Assembly: GCA_023266845.1 (NCBI GenBank)
Contig: JAHFPH010000006.1
Span: 1-46,472, forward strand
DNA length: 46,472 nucleotides
Source: Rhodospirillaceae bacterium
GTDB taxonomy: Bacteria > Pseudomonadota > Alphaproteobacteria > JAEULC01
Reading direction: 5' to 3'
The notes under the pieces are model-generated. The model ran no database searches. It had not been told where the DNA came from and worked only from the letters and a program-made list of their open reading frames with translations. Both the position numbers and the translations under genes were made by a program. Position 1 is the stretch's first letter, and each line of letters opens with the position of its first letter. Shown here in pieces: positions 8,339 through 18,105 of the stretch.

Positions 8339-9640
8339 ATGGCCACGCAAGACGGTTTTTCATCCGCCGACGCGCGCCGCTCGCACGCGGTATTTCCCGC
8401 CGGATCGAACGGCGAGTTCAATATCCCGCCCGAGCTCAGCATCGTCGTCGAGCGCGGCAAGGGATCGCGCCTGTGGGACACGCAGGGGCGCGAATTCATC
8501 GATTTCTCGATCGGCTGGGGCTCGGTACTCCCGGGCCATGCGCGACCGGAAATCGTCGAGGCTGTAACGCGCCAAGCCGCGATTGGCTCCAACTTCGCGC
8601 ATGTGAACCGTCCCGCGCTGGAACTGGCGGAAGAAATCCAGCGCCTGTCGCCCGCCTCGCAGCGCATGCGCTTCTGCGCCTCGGGCACCGAGGCGACGAT
8701 GTATTGCCAGCGCCTGGCGCGCGCCTGCACCGGCCGGCCGCTGATCCTGAAATTCGAGGGCGCCTATCACGGCGCCAACGAGATCGGCGTCACCAGCCTG
8801 TTCCCGCAGAAGCTGAAGGATTTTCCCACGCCCGACCCATCCAGCGCCGGCATCGCGCCGGTTGTGAACGACCAGGTGATCGTGGCGCCGTATAACGACC
8901 TTGCGACGACCGAGCGGATCATCTCCGCCCACGCCGGAAAGCTGGCAGGCATAATCGTGGAGCCGCTGCAGCGCTGCACGCCGCCCCGGCCCGGATTTCT
9001 GCAAGGCCTGCGCGCGGCCTGCGACAAGCATGGCGTGGTACTGATCTTCGACGAGGTGGTGACGGGCTTCCGCCTGGCCTATGGCGGCGCGCAGGAATTC
9101 TATGGCGTAATCCCCGACCTCGTCGCCTATGGCAAGGCGCTGGGCGGCGGGTATCCGATCGGCGCGTTCGGCGGGCGGGTGGAGATCATGGACTGGGTGC
9201 GCGAGGACCGGCTCGGGCAGCCGGACTATGTCTGGACCGCATCGACCTTGGGCGGAAATCCGGTCAGCACCGCGGCGGCGTTGGCCGCGCTCTCCATCTA
9301 TCGCGGTAAGGACACCTATCCGCGCCTGCGCGCGCTGGGGGAATACCTTCGCCAAGGCATGCTTCGCGTGCTGGCCGACCGGCAACAACGCGCCCAGGTA
9401 ATCGGCGACGGCCCGCTGGCCCAGGTCGTGTTCTCGCCCAACCCCGTTTTCGACTACCGCAGCACCAAGCGCGGCGACGGAGCCAAGGGCCGCAAGCTGA
9501 TGCTGGGCCTGCTCCGCCGGGGCGTTTTCCTGAACCCCATGGGCACCAAGCTGTATCTGTCCCTGGCCCATGACGAAGCCGATTGCGACCGTTTCTTGGA
9601 CCGCATGGGCGACGCGCTGACCGAGGTTGGAATCGGCTAA
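8339..9640 (+). CDS. Class III PLP aminotransferase, glutamate-1-semialdehyde aminomutase-like
   Basis: The 433-residue protein shows the whole class III pattern: an N-terminal FPAGSNGEFN-type loop as in HemL, SGTEAT at 115-120, GAYHGANE near 141, FDEVVTGFR at 237-245 and the PLP lysine K266 in VAYGKALGGGYPIGAFGG. It resembles the HemL/amino-acid-semialdehyde branch more than omega-transaminases. It starts nine bases after the CoA-transferase-like B subunit and ends the operon. The window has no class V aminoethylphosphonate transaminase (PhnW type) although PEP mutase and Ppd are present, so this enzyme is a candidate for aminating phosphonoacetaldehyde or a related aldehyde. That role is inferred; a housekeeping HemL role is less likely from the operon. 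Confidence 0.82.
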   Translation: MATQDGFSSADARRSHAVFPAGSNGEFNIPPELSIVVERGKGSRLWDTQGREFIDFSIGWGSVLPGHARPEIVEAVTRQAAIGSNFAHVNRPALELAEEIQRLSPASQRMRFCASGTEATMYCQRLARACTGRPLILKFEGAYHGANEIGVTSLFPQKLKDFPTPDPSSAGIAPVVNDQVIVAPYNDLATTERIISAHAGKLAGIIVEPLQRCTPPRPGFLQGLRAACDKHGVVLIFDEVVTGFRLAYGGAQEFYGVIPDLVAYGKALGGGYPIGAFGGRVEIMDWVREDRLGQPDYVWTASTLGGNPVSTAAALAALSIYRGKDTYPRLRALGEYLRQGMLRVLADRQQRAQVIGDGPLAQVVFSPNPVFDYRSTKRGDGAKGRKLMLGLLRRGVFLNPMGTKLYLSLAHDEADCDRFLDRMGDALTEVGIG

Positions 9641-9751
9641 ACCCTAGAAAAATCTTCCACTTAGCCTGGGCTGCGCTATGATGGGCGAAGCCGCCTTTTG
9701 CGGTCAAGATACGCTCGGCAACGCTCGCCTTTCGGACGCCCATCGGACGCC

Positions 9752-9913
9752 ATGCAGGTCTATCCGCCCGTCGCCGACCTATCGGTGGACAATGTTTCTG
9801 ATTCCGGGGATGGGCCTGGCCGCAGAATGCTTGCGCGCGATGCTTCGCGCGACATCGAACTGCCGATGAGCTCCCTGCTCATTGTTACGACTATTCCGCA
9901 GGGGCATTCGTGA
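9752..9913 (+). pseudogene. Frameshifted N-terminal remnant of a TSUP (TauE/SafE-type) transporter
   Basis: The frame from ATG 9752 begins MQVYPPVADLSV, which resembles the conserved N-terminus of alphaproteobacterial TSUP permeases that accompany TIGR02186 genes (of the type MQIYLPIAEMSVN). The similarity then jumps to the other frame at 9792 (MFLIPGMGLAAECLRAML, compare VFLLLGMGGAVGFLSGMF) and returns to the first frame for PMSSLLIVTTIP (compare MTPLLIFTGIP). The rest of the roughly 300-residue transporter is absent. The remnant's stop overlaps the next start as GTGA. The comparison relies on remembered family sequences, so confidence is moderate. Confidence 0.5.
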
Positions 9914-10650
9914 AGCTGCTCCTGGTCATGGCCGTGTTTGCGGTGCTCGCGTCGATCATGACGCCCGCGCGCGCCGAGCCGGTGGTGGCCGACGTCTCAA
10001 CCCATCTCGTCGCCATCACCACGGGCTTCACGGGCACGGAGGTGCTGGTATTCGGCGCCACCGACGGCGAAGGCGATGTTGCGGTGGTCGTGCGCGGGCC
10101 TGAACGCGAAGAGGTCGTGCGCCGTAAAGAACGCTTGGCGGGAATCTGGATCCACGGCGAATCGTTCCATTTCGCCCGGGTACCGAGCTTTTACGCCGTG
10201 GCGGCGAATAAGCCGCTTGCCGAAATCGCGCAGCCGCCCGTGCTTGCGCGCCATCAGATCGGGCTGGAAAATCTGCGCGTCGCGGCCGAAGGCCGCGAGA
10301 ACGAGCCTGAACATAAAGCGTTCACCCAAGCGTTGGTGCGCTTGAAGCAGGAACAAGGCCTGTTCCCCGGCAAGATCGGTAATGTGCAGTTCCTGGGCAA
10401 CCAGCTGTTCCGCGCGACGGTGGCGTTCCCGGCCAACGTGCCGGTGGGAACCTATACGGTGGAAGTGTTCCTGTTGCGCAAGGGCGAGGTAGCCGGCGCG
10501 CAAACCGCGCCGCTGGTGATCAGCAAGATCGGGCTCGGCGCCGATATTTTCCTGTTCGCGCACCGCGACGCGCCGATCTATGGCGCGATTGCGATTGTGA
10601 TGGCATTGGTGGCAGGATCGGGCGCCGCGTTCCTGTTCCGGAAAGCGTAG
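9910..10650 (+). CDS. TIGR02186 family (Alph_Pro_TM) exported transmembrane protein
   Basis: This 246-residue protein has a signal peptide ending near TPARAEP, a beta-rich periplasmic body (VSTHLVAITTGFTGTEVLVFGA is typical of the family start, later GNQLFRATVAFPANVPVGTY) and one C-terminal membrane segment before FLFRKA. The family is largely alphaproteobacterial, with no established biochemical function, and usually stands beside a TSUP permease; here only a broken remnant of such a permease precedes it. The start is GTG at 9910 with AGGGG seven bases before it. A universal stress protein and soeABC follow with short gaps, which suggests a role in sulfite/sulfur anion handling. Confidence 0.85.
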   Translation: MKLLLVMAVFAVLASIMTPARAEPVVADVSTHLVAITTGFTGTEVLVFGATDGEGDVAVVVRGPEREEVVRRKERLAGIWIHGESFHFARVPSFYAVAANKPLAEIAQPPVLARHQIGLENLRVAAEGRENEPEHKAFTQALVRLKQEQGLFPGKIGNVQFLGNQLFRATVAFPANVPVGTYTVEVFLLRKGEVAGAQTAPLVISKIGLGADIFLFAHRDAPIYGAIAIVMALVAGSGAAFLFRKA

Positions 10651-10655
10651 AGCGC

Positions 10656-11153
10656 ATGGCCGAAACTAAGCAGCCGCAGCCGCCGGCGCCTACCGGCCGC
10701 GTGTTCTTGATCGTTGTGGACGCGACGGCCGAGCTACGCACGGCGCTGCGCTTTGCGTGCAATCGCGCCAAAAAGACCGGCGGACGCGTGGCACTGCTGT
10801 ACGTTCTGGAGCCCGCCGACTTTCAGCAATGGATGGCCGTCGAATCGCTGATTCAGGAGGAGCGCCGCGAGGAGGCCGAGAAGCTGCTGCAGGACCTGTC
10901 GGCGCAGGTGAACGAGCTGGCTGGAACGATGCCAATGGTTTATGTGCGCGAGGGCGAGCGCGCGGTGCAGATCATGAAGTTGATCGACGAGGAACCCAGC
11001 ATCTCGATCCTTGTGCTGGGCGCCGGAACGGGACCGGAAGGCCCAGGCCCGCTGGTCAACTATCTCGTCGGCAAGATGGCCGGAAAGCTGCGCGTGCCGA
11101 TCACCGTGGTGCCCGGCAAACTTAACGACGAACAAATCGATGCGCTGACCTGA
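10656..11153 (+). CDS. Universal stress protein (UspA family)
   Basis: A single Usp domain of about 145 residues follows a Pro-rich N-terminal tail. The beta-1 strand VFLIVVDATAELRTALRFA, the RVALLYVLEP strand and the C-terminal block ILVLGAGTGPEGPGPLVNYLVGK with ITVVPG match the family; the G-x2-G-x9-G(S/N) nucleotide loop is only partly kept. It begins five bases after the TIGR02186 gene and ends 26 bases before soeA, so it belongs to the same transcription unit. Its role is probably regulatory or stress related rather than catalytic. Confidence 0.85.
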   Translation: MAETKQPQPPAPTGRVFLIVVDATAELRTALRFACNRAKKTGGRVALLYVLEPADFQQWMAVESLIQEERREEAEKLLQDLSAQVNELAGTMPMVYVREGERAVQIMKLIDEEPSISILVLGAGTGPEGPGPLVNYLVGKMAGKLRVPITVVPGKLNDEQIDALT

Positions 11154-11179
11154 GCTGAAGAATTTTGAGGAGTGTCCGC

Positions 11180-14077
11180 TTGAAGTTCAATCCGCTGGCG
11201 ACAGTGGTCGAGAAAATCGACACCTCGCCCAAGGTTAGCGACGAGGTCAAATGCACGACCTGCTTCATGTGCGCCTGCCGATGCGGCATCAAGGTGCATC
11301 TCAGCGACGGCGCGATCCGCTATATCGAGGGCAATAAAGCGCATCCCGTCAACCGAGGCGTTTTGTGCGCCAAGGGCTTGGCCGGCATCATGACACAATA
11401 CTCGCCGGCGCGGCTCAACAAGCCCTTGCTGCGCGTGGGCGAGCGCGGCACGGGCGAGTTCAAGGAGATCGAGTGGGACGAGGCGATGACGCTGGCCACC
11501 GACTGGCTGGCCGCCATCCGCGCCAACGATCCGCGCAAGCTGGCCTTTTTCACCGGGCGAGACCAAAGCCAGGCGCTGACCGGTTGGTGGGCCAGCCAGT
11601 TCGGCACCCCAAATTATGCGGCGCATGGCGGATTCTGCTCGGTAAACATGGCCGCCGCCGGGATGTACACCATCGGTGGGTCATTTTGGGAATTCGGCGA
11701 GGCCGATTTCGATCACACCAAATATTTCCTGCTGTTCGGCGTTGCCGAGGACCATTCCTCGAACCCGCTGAAAATCGGCTTGGGAAAGCTGAAGAAGCGC
11801 GGCGCCAAAATTGTATCGATCAATCCGGTTCGCACCGGCTATTCGGCCATTGCCGATGAATGGATAGGCATTAGGCCCGGCACAGACGGGCTGTTCGTGG
11901 CCGCGTTGATCCACGAGTTGTTGCGCGCGGATCGAGTGGATTTCGATTATTTGGTCCGCTACACCAATGCACCGTGGCTGGTAATCGACGCGCCAGGTAC
12001 GGAAAAGGACGGTTTGATCGCGCGCGACGAAGCTGGCAATCCGCTTTGCTGGCTGCCCGACATGAAGATTTCGGCCAATGCGCTGCTAGCCGATATGCGC
12101 CCGGCGCTGGTCGGACAGTACACGCTGACTAACGGCACGAAAGTAGTGCCGAGCTTCGAATTGATCGCCCGGCGGTTCCTGGATCGGCAATATGCCCCCA
12201 ACGCCGTGGCGGATCGGGTCGGCGTACCTGCCGACACCATTAGGCGGATTGCCGCCGAGCTTGCGCATGCTGCTTTCGAGCAGCAGATCGAGTTGGATAT
12301 TCCTTGGACCGATTGGGCCGGGCGGCGTTACACGAAAACCGTCGGCCGGCCGGTCAGCATGCACGCGATGCGCGGCATCTCGGCGCATGCCAACGGATTC
12401 CACACCTGCCGTTTGATTCATCTGCTGCAGATTTTTTTGGGGTCGATCGATAGCCCGGGCGGGTTCCGCTACAGGCCGCCCTACCCCAAATCGGTGCCTC
12501 CATCGACCAGACCTTGTGGCGGCGCGGATCAGGTGCTAGCGGGCCTGCCGATGGAAGGAGCGCCGCTTGGCTTCCCCCAAGGACCGGAAGACCTGCTCGT
12601 GGACGCCACGGGACGGCCGTTGCGTATCGACAAGGCCTATTCCTGGGAAGCGCCATTGGCCGCACATGGCCTGCTGCAAATGGTCGTGCATAACGCCTGG
12701 AAGGGTGATCCGTACAAGATCGACACGCTATTCCTGTTCATGGCGAATATGAGCTGGAATTCGTCGATGAACACCGCCGGCACCATGGCGATGCTGTCGG
12801 CGCGCGATTCCGCGACGGGCGAATACGCCATCCCGCATTTGATCGTTGCCGACGCCTATTATTCCGAAATCGTTTCCTATGCCGACCTCGTGTTGCCGGA
12901 TACCACGTATCTGGAACGCCATGATTGCATTTCATTGCTCGACCGGCCGATCTCCGACGCCGACGGCGCAGCCGACGCGATCCGCCAGCCCGTTGTCCAA
13001 GCCACGCGGGACGTGCGCCCGTTCCAGGACGTATTGCTGGATCTGGGCGCACGTCTGAAGTTGTCGGCGCTAGTCAACACCGACGGCACGCCGCGCTATC
13101 CCGGCGGCTATGCGGACTACATGGTCAACCATGAACGCCAACCCGGCTTCGGGTTGCTTGCCGGCTGGCGCGGCGTAAATGGCGGCGACTATGGGCGGGG
13201 CGTCAACAATCCACGCCAGCTTGATGCGTATATCGCGAATGGATGTTTTTGGCGGCACGAACTGGAACCATCGCAGCGCTATTACAAGCACGCCAATAAG
13301 GGCTATCTGGAGTGGGCGGTCCGCATGGGTTTCGTCGCCAGCGCCGAGCCGATAATTATGCAGCTTTATTGCGAGCCGCTTCAAAGGTTCCGTTTGGCCG
13401 CGCGCGGGCACGGAAACGTGCTGCCGCCGGCACGCGACCGGTCGCGCATCGAGGCCTATTTCGATCCGGTACCGATGTGGTACGCACCGTTCGAGGGCGA
13501 GCTGGTGCCGGAAGGCGAATTTCCGCTGCACGCGGTAACGCAAAGGCCCATGGCGCTATACCATAGCTGGGGGTCGCATAACGCCTGGCTGCGGCAAATT
13601 CATGGCGATAACCGTCTCTACATCCAGCGCGCGACTGCAATGCGGCTGAGCCTCGCCGACGGTGATTGGGTGTGGGTGATAAGCCATCATGGCCGTATCA
13701 AGGCGCCAGTGGCGCTGGTCGATGGCGTCAATCCCGATACGGTGTGGACGTGGAACGCGATCGCCCGGCGCGCCGGCGCATGGAACCTTGCGCCCGATTC
13801 ACCGGAAGCCAAGCGCGGGTTCATGCTGAACCACGTGATCTCGGAGCTGCTGCCGCCGCAGGCCGACGGTCTGCGTTACGCCAATGCCGATCCGGTGACG
13901 GGCCAGGCCGCCTGGTACGACCTGCGCGTGCGACTGGAAAAAGCCGATCCTAAAGAAGCCGGCGAGGCAGCCCCGCGTTTCGTTCCGGTCAGGCGCATGC
14001 CCGGATTAATGGAGCCGCCGGGGATATTGCGCTATGGCGCAGGCTTCCACTCCGACCCGGGCGCAGGCGCGCGATGA
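11180..14077 (+). CDS. soeA: Sulfite-oxidizing enzyme SoeA, molybdopterin catalytic subunit
   Basis: The 965-residue protein belongs to the DMSO reductase superfamily. An N-terminal Cys cluster (CTTCFMCACRCGIK, closed by VLCAKG) binds a [4Fe-4S] centre. The stretch from TFTGRDQ-like FFTGRDQSQALTG through GTPNYAAHGGFCSVNMAAAG and FGVAEDHSSNP is characteristic of SoeA from sulfur bacteria. It oxidises cytoplasmic sulfite to sulfate with the bis-MGD cofactor. The length fits SoeA, there is no Tat signal, and SoeB and SoeC follow directly. I chose the TTG at 11180, eight bases behind GAGGAG, rather than the TTG at 11165, which overlaps that site. The soeB start overlaps the soeA stop. Polysulfide/thiosulfate reductases are the nearest alternatives. 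Confidence 0.88.
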   Translation: MKFNPLATVVEKIDTSPKVSDEVKCTTCFMCACRCGIKVHLSDGAIRYIEGNKAHPVNRGVLCAKGLAGIMTQYSPARLNKPLLRVGERGTGEFKEIEWDEAMTLATDWLAAIRANDPRKLAFFTGRDQSQALTGWWASQFGTPNYAAHGGFCSVNMAAAGMYTIGGSFWEFGEADFDHTKYFLLFGVAEDHSSNPLKIGLGKLKKRGAKIVSINPVRTGYSAIADEWIGIRPGTDGLFVAALIHELLRADRVDFDYLVRYTNAPWLVIDAPGTEKDGLIARDEAGNPLCWLPDMKISANALLADMRPALVGQYTLTNGTKVVPSFELIARRFLDRQYAPNAVADRVGVPADTIRRIAAELAHAAFEQQIELDIPWTDWAGRRYTKTVGRPVSMHAMRGISAHANGFHTCRLIHLLQIFLGSIDSPGGFRYRPPYPKSVPPSTRPCGGADQVLAGLPMEGAPLGFPQGPEDLLVDATGRPLRIDKAYSWEAPLAAHGLLQMVVHNAWKGDPYKIDTLFLFMANMSWNSSMNTAGTMAMLSARDSATGEYAIPHLIVADAYYSEIVSYADLVLPDTTYLERHDCISLLDRPISDADGAADAIRQPVVQATRDVRPFQDVLLDLGARLKLSALVNTDGTPRYPGGYADYMVNHERQPGFGLLAGWRGVNGGDYGRGVNNPRQLDAYIANGCFWRHELEPSQRYYKHANKGYLEWAVRMGFVASAEPIIMQLYCEPLQRFRLAARGHGNVLPPARDRSRIEAYFDPVPMWYAPFEGELVPEGEFPLHAVTQRPMALYHSWGSHNAWLRQIHGDNRLYIQRATAMRLSLADGDWVWVISHHGRIKAPVALVDGVNPDTVWTWNAIARRAGAWNLAPDSPEAKRGFMLNHVISELLPPQADGLRYANADPVTGQAAWYDLRVRLEKADPKEAGEAAPRFVPVRRMPGLMEPPGILRYGAGFHSDPGAGAR

Positions 14078-14826
14078 CCAGCTTGCCTGCACTGCCTTCC
14101 GGTAGAAAACTGGGCCTGGTTATCGACCTCGACATTTGCGTCGGATGCCATGCTTGCGCGGTAAGCTGCAAGGAATGGAATGCGGGCGGGCATTCCGCGC
14201 CGCTCACCGACTTCGATCCGTATGGCAGCGATGCGACGGGCGTATGGTTCAATCGCATTCACAGTTTCGAGGCCGGAGAAGGCGCCGATGCGCGCGCGAT
14301 CCACTTCCCGAAATCGTGCTTGCACTGCGAGACGCCGGATTGCGTGACGGTATGCCCGACCGGCGCATCCTATAAGCGCGCGGAAGACGGCATTGTACTG
14401 GTAAATGCCGATATCTGCATCGGCTGCAAGCTATGCGCCTGGGCCTGCCCCTATGGCGCGCGCGAATTCGACGCCGATGACGGGGTGATGAAAAAATGCA
14501 CCCTTTGCATCGACCGCATATACAACGAGAATTTGGAGGAAGTAGACCGCGTACCCGCCTGCGTCAGCGTTTGTCCGGTTGGCGCGCGGCACTTCGGCGA
14601 CCTGGGCGACTCAAATTCACCCGTGTCGCAGCTGGTCGCAAGCCGCGGAGGATACGATCTGATGCCCGAGCTCGGCTATCGGCCCGTGAACAAATATCTT
14701 CCACCGCGGCCGCGCAAAACCGAGCCTGGCTGTACCGGCGCACCTGCGGCTCTCGCACCAACCGAAGACGATTTCAACGGCGCCGGGCTGTTGTTGCGCT
14801 GGATGGACCGGCTTCTGTCGCGGTAA
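14074..14826 (+). CDS. soeB: SoeB, four-cluster ferredoxin subunit of sulfite oxidation complex
   Basis: This 250-residue electron-transfer subunit has four Cys motifs for [4Fe-4S] clusters: CVGCHACAVSCKEWN near residue 23, CLHCETPDCVTVCP, CIGCKLCAWACPYGA and CTLCIDR paired with CVSVCPVGAR. This arrangement is the DmsB/SoeB pattern. It passes electrons from the molybdenum site in SoeA to the membrane subunit. The ATG at 14074 overlaps the soeA stop (ATGA), a sign of translational coupling. The C-terminal tail after about residue 205 is Pro-rich and less conserved. Confidence 0.9.
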   Translation: MTSLPALPSGRKLGLVIDLDICVGCHACAVSCKEWNAGGHSAPLTDFDPYGSDATGVWFNRIHSFEAGEGADARAIHFPKSCLHCETPDCVTVCPTGASYKRAEDGIVLVNADICIGCKLCAWACPYGAREFDADDGVMKKCTLCIDRIYNENLEEVDRVPACVSVCPVGARHFGDLGDSNSPVSQLVASRGGYDLMPELGYRPVNKYLPPRPRKTEPGCTGAPAALAPTEDDFNGAGLLLRWMDRLLSR

Positions 14827-14834
14827 TAGAAGAC

Positions 14835-15782
14835 ATGCACCCCAGTTTTTCGATAATCATGTTCACAGTGACCTCGGGCGCGGGGTACGGGATGCTTGCC
14901 GTGCTGGGTTATGGCGCCGCCACGCGGTTACTGCAACCGAACGCCAAGTTCGGCTTGGCCGCATTCGCCCTGGCGCTGGCCCTCGTCGTCGCCGGGCTTC
15001 TGTCGTCGCTGCTGCATCTCGGGCGACCGGAAAGGTCCTGGCGGGCCATGTCGCAATGGCGTTCGTCCTGGTTGTCGCGTGAAGGTTCGATGGCGCTGTT
15101 GACGTTCGTGCCTACCCTGCCTTTCGCGGTGGCTTGGTCGCTTTTCGGCGAAAATAGCGGGCTTTTCGCGTTGTGCGGCGTTCTCGCGGGCATTTTGGCG
15201 CTCGCCACCGTGTTCTGCACCGGCATGATCTATGCCTCCTTGAAGCCGATCCATCAGTGGCACAACCGCTGGGTCGTGCCCGGCTATCTGGTCATGGCGA
15301 TAATGACCGGTGCGTTGTGGATTAACGTGCTGCTGCAGTCCCGCGGTTTGTCGCGGCCGTCGGTCGCCGCAATCGCCGCGGGCGCGGCGCTGGTCGGCAT
15401 GGTGCTGAAGATCGGCTATTGGCGCTATGTCGATACGTCCAGCGCGCGCTCGACGCCGCAGACCGCAACCGGGCTGGACCAATTCGGCAAGGTGACGTTG
15501 CTGGATCCGCCGCATACCCAGGAAAATTTCCTGCTGCGCGAGATGGGCTATCGCCTAGCGCGCAAGCATGCCTGGCAATTGCGTCGCATAAGCCTGTCGT
15601 TCGGGTTTTTTGTTCCGTTTGTGCTTGCCGGCCTGACCGTTGCGGTCACCGGCCGTTTTGCGACGATCGCAGCGTTGATTGCGGCGGTTTCGGCCATTGT
15701 CGGCGTACTGATCGAGCGTTGGCTTTTCTTCGCCGAGGCAAAACACACTGTCATGTTGTACTACGGCGGCAATAAGGCCTAG
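14835..15782 (+). CDS. soeC: SoeC, DmsC/NrfD-like membrane anchor subunit
   Basis: This is a 315-residue protein with about eight hydrophobic segments and the DmsC features HPSFSIIMFTVTSGAGYGML at the N-terminus, LHLGRPERSWRA, SWLSREG and HTVMLYYGG at the C-terminus. It anchors the SoeAB pair to the inner face of the membrane and hands electrons to quinone. The start at 14835 is eight bases after the soeB stop. The whole set soeA-soeB-soeC is complete and in the usual order. Confidence 0.88.
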   Translation: MHPSFSIIMFTVTSGAGYGMLAVLGYGAATRLLQPNAKFGLAAFALALALVVAGLLSSLLHLGRPERSWRAMSQWRSSWLSREGSMALLTFVPTLPFAVAWSLFGENSGLFALCGVLAGILALATVFCTGMIYASLKPIHQWHNRWVVPGYLVMAIMTGALWINVLLQSRGLSRPSVAAIAAGAALVGMVLKIGYWRYVDTSSARSTPQTATGLDQFGKVTLLDPPHTQENFLLREMGYRLARKHAWQLRRISLSFGFFVPFVLAGLTVAVTGRFATIAALIAAVSAIVGVLIERWLFFAEAKHTVMLYYGGNKA

Positions 15783-15857
15783 ACCGCCTCTTGGCCTACC
15801 ACCGGGGAACCGCGTAGTATCGCTGTTGGGTTCACTGGCGATAGGAGGATGGCACCG

Positions 15858-17783
15858 ATGTTTCGCCGTGTGCTTTTTGCTCTCGCCTCGTTTTTGTTGC
15901 TGGCGCCGGCCGTTTCGGCAGATAACAGCGTCAGGCTGCGTCTGCTCGAAACCGCCGATCTGCATATCAACATTTTGAATTACGACTATTACCGCGATCG
16001 CGAGGATGACGGCTTCGGGCTGTCGCGCACCGCCACGCTGATCCGCCAGGCGCGCACCGAGGCGCCAAATAGCCTTTTGATCGACAATGGCGACACGATC
16101 CAGGGCAGCCCATTCGGCGATTTCGTCGCAAGGCAAAAAGGTTTGAAGCCGGGCGAAGATCACCCGATCTATCGCGCGCTGAATCTGCTAGGCTACGATG
16201 CCGGCAATCTTGGCAATCACGAATTCAACTACGGCCTCGATTTTCTAAAGACCGCGATGGCCAGCGCGAAGTTCCCGATGGTCAACGCGAACATCTTTCA
16301 GCCCGACGGGCAAAAGAGCTATTTCACCCCTTACGTTATCCTTGATCGCAAACTGAAGGACGACGCGGGCGCTGAAGTTTCTATACGCATTGGCATAATC
16401 GGTTTCGTACCGCCGCAGATCATGCAATGGGACCGGATCAATCTTCAGGGCAAAGTGACTGCGCAGGATATCGTCGATGTCGCCAAGAAACTGGTTCCCG
16501 AGATGCGGGCCAAGGGCGCCGATCTGGTGATTGCCGTGCCGCATTCCGGGCTAAACGCGCGCGAACGGCAAGGCATGGACGAAAATGCCGTGTATTATTT
16601 GGCGCAAGTGCCGGGGATCGACGCCATCCTGTTCGGCCATGCGCACCTTGTCTTCCCCAGCGATACGTTCAAGGACGTTCCAAACGTCGATCTCGTCAAC
16701 GGCACGATTCATGGAGTGCCAGCAACAATGCCAGGCGCTTGGGGCAGCCATCTGGGCATCGTCGACATGGCGCTCAAGCGCAACGACGCCGGGAAATGGA
16801 GCGTGGCCGACGCCAAGGCCAGCGTGCGCGCGGTTTTCCGCTTGGAAGGTCGGCAAAAAGTCGCTGCGGTGGCAAACGATCCTGAGATTGTCGCTGCGGT
16901 CAAGGCCGAGCACGAAGGCACCTTGGCCTATGTGCGCGCGCCGGTCGGCAAAACCTCCGCGCCGATCTACAGCTATTTTGCGCTGGTGCAGGACGACCCA
17001 TCGATACAGATCGTTACCGACGCACAGGCTTGGTACATCAAGAACATCCTGAAGGGCGGGCAGTATGAAAGCCTGCCCGTGCTGTCGGCAGGCGCACCTT
17101 TCAAAGCAGGCGGTCGCGGCGGGGCCGACTACTATACGGACATTCCCGCAGGCGATATCGCCATAAAGAACACTGCCGACCTGTACCTCTATCCCAACAC
17201 GGTGCAGGCCGTGGTAGTGAATGGCGACGGCGTGCGCGAATGGTTGGAGATGTCGGCTGGCATCTTCAACCAAATTGACCCGGCCAAGGGCGATGGCCAA
17301 CCGCTGATTAACGCCGCCTTCCCGTCGTTCAACTGCGACGTGATTGACGGTGTGACCTACAAGATCGACGTCACAAAGCCGCGCCGCTACGACAACGACG
17401 GAAAGGTGATAGACTCCAATAACCGCCGCATCGTGGGCTTGCAGTTTCAAGGCAAGCTGATCGATCCCGCCCAGAGGTTCGTGGTCGTCACGAACAACTA
17501 TCGCGCCAGCGGCGGTGGCAAATTTCCCGGCTTGGATGGCAAGAACGTCATCGCTGAGGCGCCGGAGGAGAACCGCGAGGCGTTGGTTCAATACATTCGC
17601 AACCTCGGAACCGTAAATCCAAGCGCCGACGGCAATTGGAGCTTCGTTGCACCGGAGGCGCCGATTACGGTGATGTTCGAGAGCGCGCCCGCAGCCGAAA
17701 AGCTATTGGCCGCCAATCCCAAAGTCAGCAAGCTCGGGCCCGGAGAGAACGGCTTCATGCGCTATGGGTTGAAGCTGAATTGA
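15858..17783 (+). CDS. cpdB: 2',3'-cyclic-nucleotide 2'-phosphodiesterase/3'-nucleotidase, periplasmic
   Basis: A signal peptide (cleavage near VSADN) is followed by a calcineurin-like domain with [45 protein letters not shown] and [11 protein letters not shown], then a nucleotidase C-terminal domain with [32 protein letters not shown] and [13 protein letters not shown]. The DxHxNxxNYDYY block is specific to CpdB over UshA. It degrades cyclic nucleotides and 3'-nucleotides in the periplasm. I prefer ATG 15858, nine bases behind AGGAGG; the ATG at 15849 touches that site. It sits between soeC and the flavocytochrome genes without an obvious sulfur role. Confidence 0.9.
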   Translation: MFRRVLFALASFLLLAPAVSADNSVRLRLLETADLHINILNYDYYRDREDDGFGLSRTATLIRQARTEAPNSLLIDNGDTIQGSPFGDFVARQKGLKPGEDHPIYRALNLLGYDAGNLGNHEFNYGLDFLKTAMASAKFPMVNANIFQPDGQKSYFTPYVILDRKLKDDAGAEVSIRIGIIGFVPPQIMQWDRINLQGKVTAQDIVDVAKKLVPEMRAKGADLVIAVPHSGLNARERQGMDENAVYYLAQVPGIDAILFGHAHLVFPSDTFKDVPNVDLVNGTIHGVPATMPGAWGSHLGIVDMALKRNDAGKWSVADAKASVRAVFRLEGRQKVAAVANDPEIVAAVKAEHEGTLAYVRAPVGKTSAPIYSYFALVQDDPSIQIVTDAQAWYIKNILKGGQYESLPVLSAGAPFKAGGRGGADYYTDIPAGDIAIKNTADLYLYPNTVQAVVVNGDGVREWLEMSAGIFNQIDPAKGDGQPLINAAFPSFNCDVIDGVTYKIDVTKPRRYDNDGKVIDSNNRRIVGLQFQGKLIDPAQRFVVVTNNYRASGGGKFPGLDGKNVIAEAPEENREALVQYIRNLGTVNPSADGNWSFVAPEAPITVMFESAPAAEKLLAANPKVSKLGPGENGFMRYGLKLN

Positions 17784-17799
17784 TGCGGGGAGTCACGCG

Positions 17800-18099
17800 A
17801 TGGCACATCTGCGCAGCATTTTTGCAGCCTGCCTGGGCTTGACACTGCTTTCATTCCCGGCGCCCGCGCAAGAAATGCCTCTTGCCTTGGCCTTGTCCTG
17901 CGCTGCATGCCACGGCACGGACGGCAAAAGCCCCGGCGCTATTCCTACCATCGACGGGCGCAGCGCGAAGGAAATGAAAGAGGCATTGGCCGGGTTCAAG
18001 AACGGAACGCGCCCCGCAACCGTGATGAATCGCCTGGCCAAGGGCTATACCGATCAAGAGATCGACGCGTTGGCCGATTATTTTTCCAAGATAAAATAG
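17800..18099 (+). CDS. fccA: Monoheme cytochrome c, sulfide dehydrogenase cytochrome subunit
   Basis: This 99-residue protein has a signal peptide (cleavage near PAPAQE), a single CAACH heme site around residue 30 and a downstream Met in [11 protein letters not shown] as likely axial ligand, ending in a typical class I helix [11 protein letters not shown]. It directly precedes the flavoprotein subunit with a six-base gap, so it should accept electrons from the sulfide-oxidising flavin. The Allochromatium subunit is diheme; this one is monoheme, like SoxE-type and other short forms. The assignment depends strongly on its neighbour. Confidence 0.85.
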   Translation: MAHLRSIFAACLGLTLLSFPAPAQEMPLALALSCAACHGTDGKSPGAIPTIDGRSAKEMKEALAGFKNGTRPATVMNRLAKGYTDQEIDALADYFSKIK

Positions 18100-18105
18100 G
18101 GGGCG

